Source of the DNA: Streptomyces sp. CBMA152
GTDB lineage: Bacteria; Actinomycetota; Actinomycetes; Streptomycetales; Streptomycetaceae
NCBI RefSeq assembly: GCF_014596475.1
Contig: NZ_MECJ01000002.1
Span: forward strand, 372,001-436,000
Direction of reading: 5' to 3'
DNA length: 64,000 bases
Each line of letters starts with the position of its first letter. The stretch's first letter is position 1. The notes beneath the pieces are model-generated. The model worked only from the letters and a program-made list of their open reading frames with translations, ran no database searches and had not been told where the DNA came from. Positions 1-8,493 of this stretch are shown one piece after another. The position numbers and the translations under genes were made by a program.

Positions 1-4
1 GGCG

Positions 5-1000
5 GTGCGGGAGGAACAGGTGCCTCTCCGGCCCGTGGTCGACCTGCTGACCGGCTGGACGCAACTGGTCCTCGGCACCGCCCATTGCCGTGAGCCGGCC
101 GACCCGGCACGGCTCACGCTCGCGGCCGCCCACCGCCGGGGCGATCAACTGGCGGCGGGGCGGGCGCTGCGCGTACTCGCCGCCGTGCCGCCGACCGGTG
201 CGTACGGTTTCACGCGCACCGCACGCATGCTGCGTCAGGCGCTGCGGCACGCCGAAGCCTCGGGCGACCGGCTGAGCCAGGCCGCCGCGACCTTTGAACT
301 CGGCCTGTCCGCAGGGGTGTTGGGCCGCCCGGACGAATCGCTGCCGTTGTTCGAGGAAGCCCGTGCGCGGTTCGCGGCGCTCGGTGCGCGCACCGAGGAG
401 GCACGCGCCCTCGCCTCGATCGCCCGCGCCCGCATGGCGCTCGGCGAGACGGAAAGGGCCGAGGAGGCCATCGACGAAGCGCTGTGCCGGGCGCGTGAGC
501 TGGCGGACCCGATCACCCTCGGACACGTCCTCTTCCACGTGGGATGTGCCCTGCTGTCCGCCGGACGGATCGCCCGCGCGGCCGCCCATCTGCGTGAGTC
601 CCGTCAGCACCATCAGCGCACCGGCAGCCCGCGCTGGGAAGCGCTTGTCTGGGCGCGGCTCGCGTACTGCGCCCTGGCCGGGGACCGGCCCGGCGAGGCG
701 GCGGCCTGCGCCACCCAGGCGCTGAGCCTGGAGGGCCCGGTGGGCGATCCGTACTGCCGGGGCCTGGCCCTCGCGGCCCGCAGCCGGGCGCTGCTCGCGC
801 TCGGCGACGTCCCCGCCCTCGCCGCGCTGGACTCGCTGCGCACCGCGAACCGGATGCTGCGGGCGTGCGGCGCGGCCGAGGCGGACGACGTGGCCGGGCC
901 GCCGATGGCCCGACCACCGCTGTCCCGGACGCCGGTCGGGACAGCCGCCCGCACAAACACTCAGTATGCGGGGGCAGTGAGCGCTGCCCCCGGACAGTGA
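5..1000 (+). CDS. TPR-rich C-terminal part of a regulator (5' end probably outside window)
   Basis: The 331 visible residues are almost entirely alpha-helical with repeated Ala-rich tetratricopeptide-like pairs from about residue 60 to 280, then an unstructured tail. The reading frame is open to the left edge, so the GTG at 5 is probably internal and the gene probably starts outside the window. TPR tails of this kind end large AfsR/LAL-type regulators with an N-terminal DNA-binding domain and a central ATPase, but neither domain is visible here. It is codirectional with the membrane protein 45 bases downstream and lies beside contractile-injection-system genes, so a role in controlling that system is likely but inferred from position. 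Confidence 0.6.
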   Translation: MREEQVPLRPVVDLLTGWTQLVLGTAHCREPADPARLTLAAAHRRGDQLAAGRALRVLAAVPPTGAYGFTRTARMLRQALRHAEASGDRLSQAAATFELGLSAGVLGRPDESLPLFEEARARFAALGARTEEARALASIARARMALGETERAEEAIDEALCRARELADPITLGHVLFHVGCALLSAGRIARAAAHLRESRQHHQRTGSPRWEALVWARLAYCALAGDRPGEAAACATQALSLEGPVGDPYCRGLALAARSRALLALGDVPALAALDSLRTANRMLRACGAAEADDVAGPPMARPPLSRTPVGTAARTNTQYAGAVSAAPGQ

Positions 1001-1045
1001 CTTTCGGGCTAGGGAGAGTAGGGGTGCGCCTCCTAGCCTTCCCGC

Positions 1046-2647
1046 ATGAGCATGTGGACGTCCCTGGATCCCGCCGCCGTTGCCCTCGATCCGGGAGGGC
1101 GGGCCACCGCGCGGCTGCGGGTACGCAACACCGGAGACACAGTCGAGGAGTACCGCCTTTCGGTTGTCGGCACACCGGCCGGCTGGTCCCGTATCGAACC
1201 GGACACCCTGCGCCTGTACCCGGGCACCGAGGGCACCGCCGAGATCTCCTTCGCACCCCCGCGCTCGCCGGACGCACCGGCCGGCCCCACCCCGTACGGC
1301 ATCAGGGTCGAACCCCGTGACCACCCGGACCTGCGTGACGTCCTCGAAGGACAGGTCACCGTCGCGCCGTTCGTGGAGATACGTGCCGAACTGCTGCCGC
1401 CCAACCTGATCGGGCGCTTCCGGGGCCGGGCCAAGGTGGCCGTCGACAACCTCGGCAACGCGCCGCTGACCGCGTCTTTGACGGTCCGTGACGAGAGCAA
1501 CCGCCTCACCTTCGACATGGCGCCCAACGCGGTCCAGGTCGCCCCGGGCCGTGTCTCCTTCGCCGAGCTGACCGTACGGCCGCAGCAGGTGCGCTGGCGG
1601 GGTACGGCCGAGCAGCACAAGATGACCGTCTCGGTGCGCCGCTCCGGCGACGAGCGCGGCCACGACCTGTCCGGTGGCTTCGAGCAGCGGCCGGTGCTGC
1701 CGCGTTGGCTGCTGGCGACCGGCAGTCTGCTGGTCGCGGGGGCGGTCGCGTTCGCCGTGTTCTGGTTCGGGTTCGCGCCCAAGTTCGGCAGTTCCACCGG
1801 TGAGGCCCAGGCGGCCGGTGCCAGCCCGCAGCCGGTTCCGCAGGGCGCCGAGACCCCGCTGGGCCAGGCGCCGCCCACCTCGCCCCCGCCCGGCGGTGGG
1901 GCGGCCCAGCCGCCCCCGGCCTCGGACCCGGGCGGCGGGGGCGGCAGTGGTGATGGCGGAGGCGGCGGTGGTGGAGGCGGTGGCGGTGGTGGCGGTTCCA
2001 CGCCCGGTGGTGGCCCGCCGGTGATTCCCCCGCCGCCGAAGACCGCGCCCGCTCCGAAGGCCGGTGCGCCGGCCGGGCCGCCGTGGCAGATGGGGTACCA
2101 GGCCGACGACATCGTGAAGTTCGCCCAGTACCGCCTGGCGACCCTCAACAACGCCTGCGAACTCAGGCCGGGCTGGACGGCCGGAGTGATCGACCGTCTC
2201 ACGGACACCTCGCTGCGCTGCTACCAGCAGGCCGTCATGCACGACAAGAGCACCAGCATGCAGCTGACGAGGACGGACCCGATCGGCGTCCTCGGCCGGG
2301 CCACCCTCGGCTCGCTGTGGGCCCAGGGCATCAAGGCCTCCGACGTCACGTACGGGTCGAAGAACTACGAGGTCACGAAGTTGCGCGCGGCCCTGTGGTG
2401 GGCGATGCAGGCGAAGATCTCCACCAACGACCTCAACCGCGACCGCGGCTACGCCCAGTCCGGCATCGACTACTTCAAGAACGGCCAGCGGGGCGGCGAG
2501 TCGAGCAGCTTCGACGACACGATGAAGTCCGGGATCAGGACGTACCAGGGGCAGGTGGGACTACCGCAGACCGGAGTGGCGGACACCACCACGATCAAGC
2601 GGCTGATCGGCGGTTCCGTCAACGGACCGGGCCAGTCCGGACGCTGA
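1046..2647 (+). CDS. Single-pass membrane protein: Ig-like cytosolic domain, Gly-rich linker, peptidoglycan-binding-like C-terminus
   Basis: This 533-residue protein has no signal peptide. Residues 1-210 resemble two COG1470/NEW3-like beta-sandwich repeats (NTGDT and NLGNAP turns). One hydrophobic segment spans about 221-243 after a basic patch, which predicts N-in/C-out topology. A Pro- and Gly-rich linker (about 250-345, with a long poly-Gly run) leads to a C-terminal domain of about 180 residues that resembles peptidoglycan-binding or lysozyme-like folds, with the typical ending GLPQTGVADTTTIKRL. It faces the AAA+/DUF4255 genes of the contractile injection system tail to tail. A role in linking cytosolic CIS particles to the envelope is inferred from topology and neighbours. 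Domain identities were judged by eye only. Confidence 0.8.
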   Translation: MSMWTSLDPAAVALDPGGRATARLRVRNTGDTVEEYRLSVVGTPAGWSRIEPDTLRLYPGTEGTAEISFAPPRSPDAPAGPTPYGIRVEPRDHPDLRDVLEGQVTVAPFVEIRAELLPPNLIGRFRGRAKVAVDNLGNAPLTASLTVRDESNRLTFDMAPNAVQVAPGRVSFAELTVRPQQVRWRGTAEQHKMTVSVRRSGDERGHDLSGGFEQRPVLPRWLLATGSLLVAGAVAFAVFWFGFAPKFGSSTGEAQAAGASPQPVPQGAETPLGQAPPTSPPPGGGAAQPPPASDPGGGGGSGDGGGGGGGGGGGGGGSTPGGGPPVIPPPPKTAPAPKAGAPAGPPWQMGYQADDIVKFAQYRLATLNNACELRPGWTAGVIDRLTDTSLRCYQQAVMHDKSTSMQLTRTDPIGVLGRATLGSLWAQGIKASDVTYGSKNYEVTKLRAALWWAMQAKISTNDLNRDRGYAQSGIDYFKNGQRGGESSSFDDTMKSGIRTYQGQVGLPQTGVADTTTIKRLIGGSVNGPGQSGR

Positions 2648-2685
2648 TTCCGTCCGTACGCCGGGGGGCGTTAGCGGACGTTAGT

Positions 2686-2725
2686 GGGCCCGGCAGACAC
2701 CGTTGGTGGTGCGTCTGCCGGGCCC
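2686..2725. terminator. Bidirectional terminator-like hairpin
   Basis: A perfect 13-bp inverted repeat (GGGCCCGGCAGAC and its complement) with a 14-base loop lies between the convergent membrane-protein and AAA+ genes, where a shared terminator is expected. There is no U-tract, as is usual in Streptomyces. Confidence 0.7.
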
Positions 2726-2767
2726 ATGAGTGGTGCTTGCTTGCGGGGCCCGGCAGGGACCACCTCG

Positions 2768-4747
2768 TTACGGAGCCCAGCCAGTCCCCGGCACCAGCCG
2801 TCCCGACTTCACGTACTCGCGGCGCGCCCCGGACCGTACGTCCGCCGACGTCACCACGTCACCTCGGGCGGCAGCCAGGTAGGCAGCGGTGGCTGCGGCC
2901 GCTCGAATCGCGCCGCCCGCCAGCTCGAACTCCTTGGCGCACAGCTCCAGATCCGCGTCCAGGGCGGGATCCTGCGGGGCCGAGGCCAGACACGAGCGCC
3001 ACAGCCGCGCCCGCAACGCGGCGTCGGGGAACGGGAAGTCGACCACCACGTCGAGCCGGCGCGTGAACGCCTCGTCGATGTTGGCCCGCAGGTTGGTGGT
3101 CAGCACGGCGATCCCGTCGAACGCCTCAAGGCGCTGGAGCAGATACGCGCTCTCCAGGTTGGCGTACCGGTCGTGCGAGCTCTTGACCTCGGAGCGTTTG
3201 CCGAACACCGCGTCCGCCTCGTCGAAGAGCAGCACCGAGTCCGTGCGGTCGACCTCGGTGAAGATCCGCTCCAGGTTCTTCTCGGTCTCGCCCACGTATT
3301 TGTCGACGACCGAGGACAGGTCGACCACATACAGGTCCAGGCCCAGTTCACCCGCCACGACCTCCGCCGCGAGCGTCTTGCCGGTGCCGGAGTCCCCGGC
3401 GAACAGTGCGATCACCCCGCGTCCGCGCCCGCCGCCGGTGCGCAGCCGCCACTCGCCGAGCACCCGGTCGCGATGGCGGGCGCGCCCGGCCAGTTCCTCC
3501 AGCATCCCGAGCGGCTCGTCCGGCAGCACCAGGTCCGCGAACCCGACGGCGGGCCGCACCCTGCGTGCGTGGCGGCCGAGCAGGGGCGTGGACAGCAGCC
3601 TGGCACTGCGTTGCACATGGCTGAGCCCGACCGGCGCGCCCTCGAAGTCGGCCAGCACCGCGGCGGCCCGCGCGGCCCGCCGCGCCTGTTCACCACCGAT
3701 GCGGTACGGGGCGGTCGCCTCGGCCAGATCGCCCTCGTACTCCGGGAGTTCGCCGTGCCAGGCCGTCAGCGCGTCCTCCACGCCGACCTCGTCCTCCAGT
3801 GCGATGACCGTGGCCTGCGGCGCCGCCCAGGCCGGGTCATAGCCGTCCGTACCGGCGAACACCACGGTCACGTCGCGCTGCGCGGTCAGGGCCCGTACCA
3901 GCGGTCCGGCCGACGACGGCAGCGGCTCGACGACGACCGCCGCGCCCGCGCCCCGAAGCCGCGCCTCGCGCAACAACGCGCGCCCGATCCGCGCATCGGC
4001 GTGGTCATCGGGACGGTGACGCAGCACCACCCGCCCGGCGCCGCGCAGCGCGGCCGCCACGGCGTCGGCCCCACCACCGTCCCGGCGCTCGCGCAGATGC
4101 ACGGCGACGGGGCGCGGGAACTCGGCGACCCGGGCCGCGAGGCCGCTGCCCGCCGGACCGCCCGGAGGCAGCACGTCCACCCCGGCGTCCAGGAGCCAGG
4201 CGTCCAGGGTGTCGTCGCCGAGCAGATGCGCCACCACACGCTCCGGCACCCGTACGGCCCGCCCGGGCAGCGGCCGGTCCTCGTCCTCGACGGCCAGGAG
4301 ACCGCCGGCGGTCAGGGGCGCGGCCGGATGGAACCGGGCGCGCGCCGCCGCGTCGTGCGGCCCGGTCCCCGCCAGCTCCAGGACCAGCGCGACCGTGGCC
4401 CGGCGACGACTGACGTCGTCGTTGAGATACCCGTACAGCGCCTCGAACCGCCGGTCCACATCGGGGGCGAGGGCCGCGACGAGGATCCGCTCGTCGAGCT
4501 CGGTGAGGCCGAAGCCGCGTACGAGGGCGGTCATGCGGGAGCCCGCCGGACCGTGGCCGACCGGTTCCGACTCGCTGTGCGGCATCGGTTCGGCGGCCAG
4601 GCGCGTGGCCGTCTCCGCCGTGACGAACAGGCCCCGCATCGGGTCCCCGGCCGTCGGGTCGTCGGCCGATCGGGCGTCGACCCGGGCCGCGACAGCCTGC
4701 CGGAGTTCTTCGAGTCTGGCCAGCAACTCCTGTGCGGGGACGCTCAC
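2768..4747 (-). CDS. AAA+ ATPase of the contractile injection system (Pvc15-like)
   Basis: This 659-residue ATPase has a long N-terminal region (about 1-400) and one C-terminal AAA+ module. Walker A is GDSGTGKT near 445-452, Walker B is VLLFDEAD near 508-515, sensor 1 is LTTN, and an arginine-finger-like TRRLD follows. This layout matches the ATPases found in nearly every extracellular or cytosolic contractile injection system (Pvc15 in Photorhabdus PVC), thought to help particle assembly. Its start overlaps the stop of the DUF4255 gene by four bases (ATGA), so the two are translationally coupled and probably cotranscribed with the response-regulator gene upstream. The CIS assignment rests on the ATPase/DUF4255 pairing. 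Confidence 0.88.
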   Translation of the reverse strand: MSVPAQELLARLEELRQAVAARVDARSADDPTAGDPMRGLFVTAETATRLAAEPMPHSESEPVGHGPAGSRMTALVRGFGLTELDERILVAALAPDVDRRFEALYGYLNDDVSRRRATVALVLELAGTGPHDAAARARFHPAAPLTAGGLLAVEDEDRPLPGRAVRVPERVVAHLLGDDTLDAWLLDAGVDVLPPGGPAGSGLAARVAEFPRPVAVHLRERRDGGGADAVAAALRGAGRVVLRHRPDDHADARIGRALLREARLRGAGAAVVVEPLPSSAGPLVRALTAQRDVTVVFAGTDGYDPAWAAPQATVIALEDEVGVEDALTAWHGELPEYEGDLAEATAPYRIGGEQARRAARAAAVLADFEGAPVGLSHVQRSARLLSTPLLGRHARRVRPAVGFADLVLPDEPLGMLEELAGRARHRDRVLGEWRLRTGGGRGRGVIALFAGDSGTGKTLAAEVVAGELGLDLYVVDLSSVVDKYVGETEKNLERIFTEVDRTDSVLLFDEADAVFGKRSEVKSSHDRYANLESAYLLQRLEAFDGIAVLTTNLRANIDEAFTRRLDVVVDFPFPDAALRARLWRSCLASAPQDPALDADLELCAKEFELAGGAIRAAAATAAYLAAARGDVVTSADVRSGARREYVKSGRLVPGTGWAP

Positions 4748-5379
4748 TTGGCGGCCTCCCGACGGGTGCTGGTGCGCAGCGTCCGGGGCCGGGAGTCGCC
4801 CGGCACCCCGTCGCGTCCGCGCACCGTGATCATCGCGTCGGTGACCGGCGGCGCCACGTCGTACACCGGTGTGACCGGGAACGGCGTGGTGATCACGACG
4901 TCCAGCGACGGCTTCAGCTCGCCGCCGAGCGCGGACCAGATGTCGGCCAGCGAGCGCGACTCGGCCGGCGGCACGGCGACGGTGAGCGGGATCCCCGCCC
5001 GGAACGCCGCGAGCGCGTCCGGCACCGACTCCTGCGGCAGCATCTCGTGCGGCAGCAGGCAGGCCAGCGCGCCCGAGAGCAGCCGGTGTTCGTCCTCGGG
5101 GCGGCTCGTCCAGGCGGTGAGCAGGTAGGAGAGCCGGAACCAGCGCGGCGGCTGGCGTCGGCGCAGCACCACGCCGTTCTCGTCCCGCTCCGCGTACGCG
5201 CCGCGCTCACGGCGGGCCACGTCCTCGCGGATGTCGTACAGATAGGCGTTGAGCGTCGGTGTGTTGCGCCGCGCGGCCCAGTCGCGGGTCGGTGCCTCGA
5301 AGACCACCTCGCCGGTGCCCTCGGGCAGCGCGCCACCGCGCAGGAGGCGCCGCAGCGCCTCGTCGATCTCGTGAATCAT
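4744..5379 (-). CDS. DUF4255 (Pvc16-type) tail-completion protein
   Basis: This 211-residue protein opens with the DUF4255 pattern: MIHEIDEALRRLL, then a region with VVFEAPTRDW, NAYLYDIRED and RWFRLSYLLTAW, followed by a region rich in Leu and Pro. In PVC-like and Streptomyces systems this family (Pvc16) is thought to cap or complete the tail. The C-terminal part (about 150-211) is a beta-rich extension ending in a basic, disordered tail. Four-base overlap with the downstream AAA+ gene and a 43-base gap to the upstream regulator indicate one operon. Together with the ATPase it is the clearest sign that a CIS locus continues beyond the left edge. Confidence 0.87.
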   Translation of the reverse strand: MIHEIDEALRRLLRGGALPEGTGEVVFEAPTRDWAARRNTPTLNAYLYDIREDVARRERGAYAERDENGVVLRRRQPPRWFRLSYLLTAWTSRPEDEHRLLSGALACLLPHEMLPQESVPDALAAFRAGIPLTVAVPPAESRSLADIWSALGGELKPSLDVVITTPFPVTPVYDVAPPVTDAMITVRGRDGVPGDSRPRTLRTSTRREAAK

Positions 5380-5422
5380 GGAACTCGTTCTTCCGTCGGT
5401 CGAGAGGGAGCGTTCGCGCGGT

Positions 5423-6091
5423 TTAGATGTAGCCCTCGCGCAGCGCGTAGGCGACGGCGTGCGCGCGATTGCTCAGCTGCAACCGGGTCATCAGCGCGTG
5501 CAGGATGTTCTTGACGGTCCGCTCCGAGTAGGCGAGTTTCTCGGAGATCTGCCGGGTGTCCAGGCCCTCGGCGACCAGACGCAGCACGTCCACCTCGCGC
5601 GGTGCCATGCCGAGGACGGGCGCGGGGCCGCCGGAGCCGGTGGCCAGCGCCGACTCCGAGCGGCGCAGCCGTCCCACCTGGGTGAGGAGACGGCTGAGCA
5701 GGTCGGGCGGCAGCTCGCCCTCGTCCCGCGCGGCGCTGTGCACCGCCTTCAGGAGGCGCTGTTCGGTGGCCTGGTGGCGCCACAGGATGGCGCGCACGCC
5801 GCACTCCACCACGGTGAGCAGATCCGACTCGCGCAGTTCGCGGGCGACCAGCACCACCCGCTGCTCACCGCCGCGCACCACGCGTCTGAGATCGGCGGAG
5901 ACCGGCTCGTCGACCTGGTCGACCAGCATCACCGTGACCGTCCGCTCGCCCGGCCGTGTGTTCTGGTCCAGCGGCCCGCAGGAGTCGTGGATCACCTCTA
6001 CGGTCGGCTGGTGCTGGAGATGGCTCATCGCCCCGGCGCGGCTCACCGGGTCGGAGGCGTGCACGGTCACCCTGACGCGCTTGTTGATCAC
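5423..6091 (-). CDS. LuxR-family response-regulator-like protein with degenerate receiver
   Basis: This 222-residue protein has a receiver-like N-terminus (1-125) and a LuxR/NarL helix-turn-helix at about 155-222 (APREVDVLRLVAEG, ISEKLAYSERTVKNIL). An Asp remains at the beta-3 position (VMLVDQVDE), but the usual paired acidic residues at beta-1 and the conserved Lys of the beta-5 KDA motif (here WRHQA) are absent, so phosphorylation-driven switching is doubtful. It is the first gene of the minus-strand run that includes DUF4255 and AAA+ genes. It probably regulates this CIS locus. No sensor kinase gene is adjacent. Confidence 0.85.
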   Translation of the reverse strand: MINKRVRVTVHASDPVSRAGAMSHLQHQPTVEVIHDSCGPLDQNTRPGERTVTVMLVDQVDEPVSADLRRVVRGGEQRVVLVARELRESDLLTVVECGVRAILWRHQATEQRLLKAVHSAARDEGELPPDLLSRLLTQVGRLRRSESALATGSGGPAPVLGMAPREVDVLRLVAEGLDTRQISEKLAYSERTVKNILHALMTRLQLSNRAHAVAYALREGYI

Positions 6092-6162
6092 GAGGTATCC
6101 GGTCCTTTTCGGCTGTGTACGTGTTGGTGTGCACAGGTTGGCCGGGGTGAATCAACAGCGAG

Positions 6163-7134
6163 TCAATGAACGTTAAGGCCGGGCGCGGCACCGGGGTTCA
6201 GCCGCCGCCAGCGCGCGTACACGGGGCTGGTGGCACACGTGGCCAGATAGCCGTCGGTGACCCGGCGCAGGATCTCGGCGGCGTGCGCCGCGATCGGACC
6301 GTCGTCGTGCCAGGCCAGAATGTGCCGGTACCACAAGGGGTTTCCGGCCAGCGGGCGCACCACGGTCCCCGGGGCCTCGATGAACGTGGCCTGGCAGAGG
6401 CTGACCGCGAGCCCCGCCCGGACGATCTCGACGAGCTGGCGCCCCTCCGCCTCGTACGGGGTGAAGGGGCTGCGGCCCGTCAGGGAGCAGACGGACGACC
6501 AGTATTCGCGGGTGCGGTCGCCGTCGGGGCGCGGGACCGCCCAGTCCTCCTCCACCAGCTCGGCCAGCGACACCTCCTCGCGCGCCGCGAGCGGATGGGC
6601 GGCGGGCAGCAGCGCGAAGACCGGCTCGCTGACGATCGGGTGCTGAGCCACACCCTCGCGCGGCGGCAGCTCCTGGTCGGGGTGGTCGCCCAGGACCGCC
6701 GCTTCCAGACGGTCCGCCGCCAGGTCGTCGAGGAGCGCGGCGGGGGAGTACTGGCAGCGCGAGGTCACCTCGGCCTCGGGCAGCAACTCCTTGACGGCCA
6801 GCAGGAGGTGGCCGAGCAGCGGGGCACCGACCGAGCCGACGCGGAGCCGGTCGGCGGCGGCCATCCGGCGGGCGGCCCGGGCGGTGTCGGCGAGCAGCCC
6901 GTCGATGCCGGGCAGCACGGCGCGGGCGCGTTCCAGGACCAGCTCGCCGAAGGGGGTGGGCAGCGCGCCCGCGTGCCGCCGGTCGAACAGCGCCCCGCCG
7001 AGCATCGTCTCGATGCGGCGCAACTGCGCGCTGAGCCCCGGCTGGGTCATACGCAGCGAGGCGGCGGCCCGCGTCAGGCTGCCCGCCTCGGCGATCGCGC
7101 ACACCACACGCAGATGCCGTACCTCCAGATCCAT
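6163..7134 (-). CDS. LysR-family transcriptional regulator
   Basis: This 323-residue protein has the LysR winged helix at residues 1-60 (LRVVCAIAEAGSLTRAAASL, QPGLSAQLRRIE) and a periplasmic-binding-like effector domain from about 90 to 300. It is transcribed divergently from the secreted metalloprotease gene at 7236. The 101-base gap holds a 14-bp palindrome that recurs in the promoters of the peptide/hydroxyproline genes to the right. That makes it a candidate local regulator of the catabolic locus, with the effector unknown. A GntR regulator encoded elsewhere is the alternative owner of the palindromes. Confidence 0.9.
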   Translation of the reverse strand: MDLEVRHLRVVCAIAEAGSLTRAAASLRMTQPGLSAQLRRIETMLGGALFDRRHAGALPTPFGELVLERARAVLPGIDGLLADTARAARRMAAADRLRVGSVGAPLLGHLLLAVKELLPEAEVTSRCQYSPAALLDDLAADRLEAAVLGDHPDQELPPREGVAQHPIVSEPVFALLPAAHPLAAREEVSLAELVEEDWAVPRPDGDRTREYWSSVCSLTGRSPFTPYEAEGRQLVEIVRAGLAVSLCQATFIEAPGTVVRPLAGNPLWYRHILAWHDDGPIAAHAAEILRRVTDGYLATCATSPVYARWRRLNPGAAPGLNVH

Positions 7135-7194
7135 GGCGCGGATGTTATGGACCGACGACAGCTTTCGGACAGGCCCCCTGCCACTCCAATCTTA

Positions 7195-7208
7195 TGTGAA
7201 ATGTCACA
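7195..7208. promoter_or_regulatory. Operator copy A, TGTGA-AATG-TCACA
   Basis: Perfect 5-bp inverted repeat with a 4-bp spacer (TGTGAAATGTCACA) in the gap between the LysR gene and the metalloprotease gene, about 28 bases before the protease start. Near-copies occur at 14236, 14256, 14367 and 17431 (see the findings). Confidence 0.7.
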
Positions 7209-7235
7209 CGCCATACATTGAGAGGTTGTGACCCC

Positions 7236-8438
7236 GTGATAAGCACGCGCCCCACACGGCCCCAACGTGCCGCGCTCCTGGCCCCGTTGCTCGCCGCGCT
7301 GCTCCTGCTGCTGACCGGAACGCCCGCCGCCCACGCGGCCACGACGGCCGACCCGGCGTCGGCCTGCGCACTGCCCGCCACCACCGGCTGGATGGACGAG
7401 GGCCACGACACGGACCACTCCGTGTTCAAGCGCCCCACCGGTACCGTCAGAGTCGCCATGATCTTCGTGGACTTCCCCGACGCACCCGCCACCGAGAACC
7501 CGGCCGACGACTCGGCCCAGCTCACCCCCGGCGCGGACTGGCTGTGGAACGCGTCGTACGGCAAGACCTGGCTCGCCATCTCCCAGTACCAGCACTGGGT
7601 GCGGATGCCGCGCGCCTCCACGGACTACGGCTTCGCGCGCGGGCTGTCGCACGAAGCGCACGAGGCATACGTCCGGGACGCGGTCGCGGCGGCCGATCCC
7701 CAGGTGGACTTCTCGCACTACGACCTGGTGTACGTCGTCCCGACCCGCAACGCGTCGGCGATCTCCTTCACCCCCACCTACATCTACGACCCGGACACCG
7801 CCGGAGTCGTCGCCGACGGCACCCGGATCAAATGGGCCGTCACCTTCGGCCAGGACATGTGGCACTGGGGACCCAAACTCGTGGCCCACGAGACCGCCCA
7901 CACCTTCGGCCTGCCCGACCTGTACGCCTTCGACGCGGGCAGCGACGCACACCGCTTCATCGGCGGCTGGGACCTGATGGGGCTGATCGGCGGGGCCGGG
8001 CCGCAGTACTTCGCCTGGCAGTCCTGGAAGCTGGGCTGGACCGCCGACAGCCAGGTCCGCTGTCGGGCGTCGGCGGGCAGTGACACCGTGTATCTGACGG
8101 CGGTCGAGTACGGCAGCGGCACCAAGATGGCCGTCATACCCACCGGCCCCACCACGGCGTACGTCGTGGAGTCCCGGCGCGCCGTCCAGGGCGACAGCGG
8201 CCTCTGCTCGACCGGCGCCCTGGTCTACCGGGTCGACACCTCGGTCCCCACCGGCCAGGGCCCGATCCACGTGATGGACGCCAAGCCGACCGCCACACCG
8301 CCGAGCGGTTGCCGCCCCCTGGACGACGCCCCGTTCTGGGCCGGCGAGTCGTTCACCGACGCGGCGGCGGGCGTACGGATCGACGTGCTGAGCGCAGACG
8401 GCTACGGCGAGACCGTCCGCGTCACCAAGTCCTGGTGA
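7236..8438 (+). CDS. Secreted M6-like zinc metalloprotease (copy 1)
   Basis: This 400-residue exported protein has a signal peptide ending near AAHA (about residue 33). The zinc site is HETAH at 218-222 followed by TFGLPDLY, the layout of M6/immune-inhibitor-A-like metallopeptidases. WDLMG and [12 protein letters not shown] follow, then a C-terminal beta domain (YVVESRRA). The GTG at 7236 is preferred over an upstream in-frame TTG because the signal peptide starts here and GAGAGG lies at Shine-Dalgarno distance. It lies divergent from the LysR gene under operator copy A. A close paralogue is encoded at 21342. Hydrolysis of extracellular structural protein to feed the adjacent peptide transporter is inferred. 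Confidence 0.88.
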   Translation: MISTRPTRPQRAALLAPLLAALLLLLTGTPAAHAATTADPASACALPATTGWMDEGHDTDHSVFKRPTGTVRVAMIFVDFPDAPATENPADDSAQLTPGADWLWNASYGKTWLAISQYQHWVRMPRASTDYGFARGLSHEAHEAYVRDAVAAADPQVDFSHYDLVYVVPTRNASAISFTPTYIYDPDTAGVVADGTRIKWAVTFGQDMWHWGPKLVAHETAHTFGLPDLYAFDAGSDAHRFIGGWDLMGLIGGAGPQYFAWQSWKLGWTADSQVRCRASAGSDTVYLTAVEYGSGTKMAVIPTGPTTAYVVESRRAVQGDSGLCSTGALVYRVDTSVPTGQGPIHVMDAKPTATPPSGCRPLDDAPFWAGESFTDAAAGVRIDVLSADGYGETVRVTKSW

Positions 8439-8451
8439 AACAGGGACAGTT

Positions 8452-8485
8452 GTGCCCCGGCCCCCCTTGAGGGGAGCCGGGGCAC
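8452..8485. terminator. Terminator-like hairpin between convergent genes
   Basis: Inverted repeat GTGCCCCGG ... CCGGGGCAC with additional C/G pairing inside, placed between the stops of the metalloprotease and the transporter ATPase gene. Confidence 0.7.
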
Positions 8486-8493
8486 CCCCCTGT

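Noticed and set aside
1930..2000. Dense GGC/GGT repeats that look like a tandem array
   Set aside because: They encode a poly-Gly linker in the membrane protein; unit length and spacing do not fit CRISPR.
2684..5128. Long 814-codon open frame on the plus strand
   Set aside because: It is antisense to the AAA+ and DUF4255 genes, with the Arg/Gly/Gln-rich composition of a GC-rich shadow frame and no domain.
7218..7236. TTG start for metalloprotease copy 1
   Set aside because: Adds six residues before the signal peptide and lacks a ribosome-binding site at the right distance; GTG 7236 is better.
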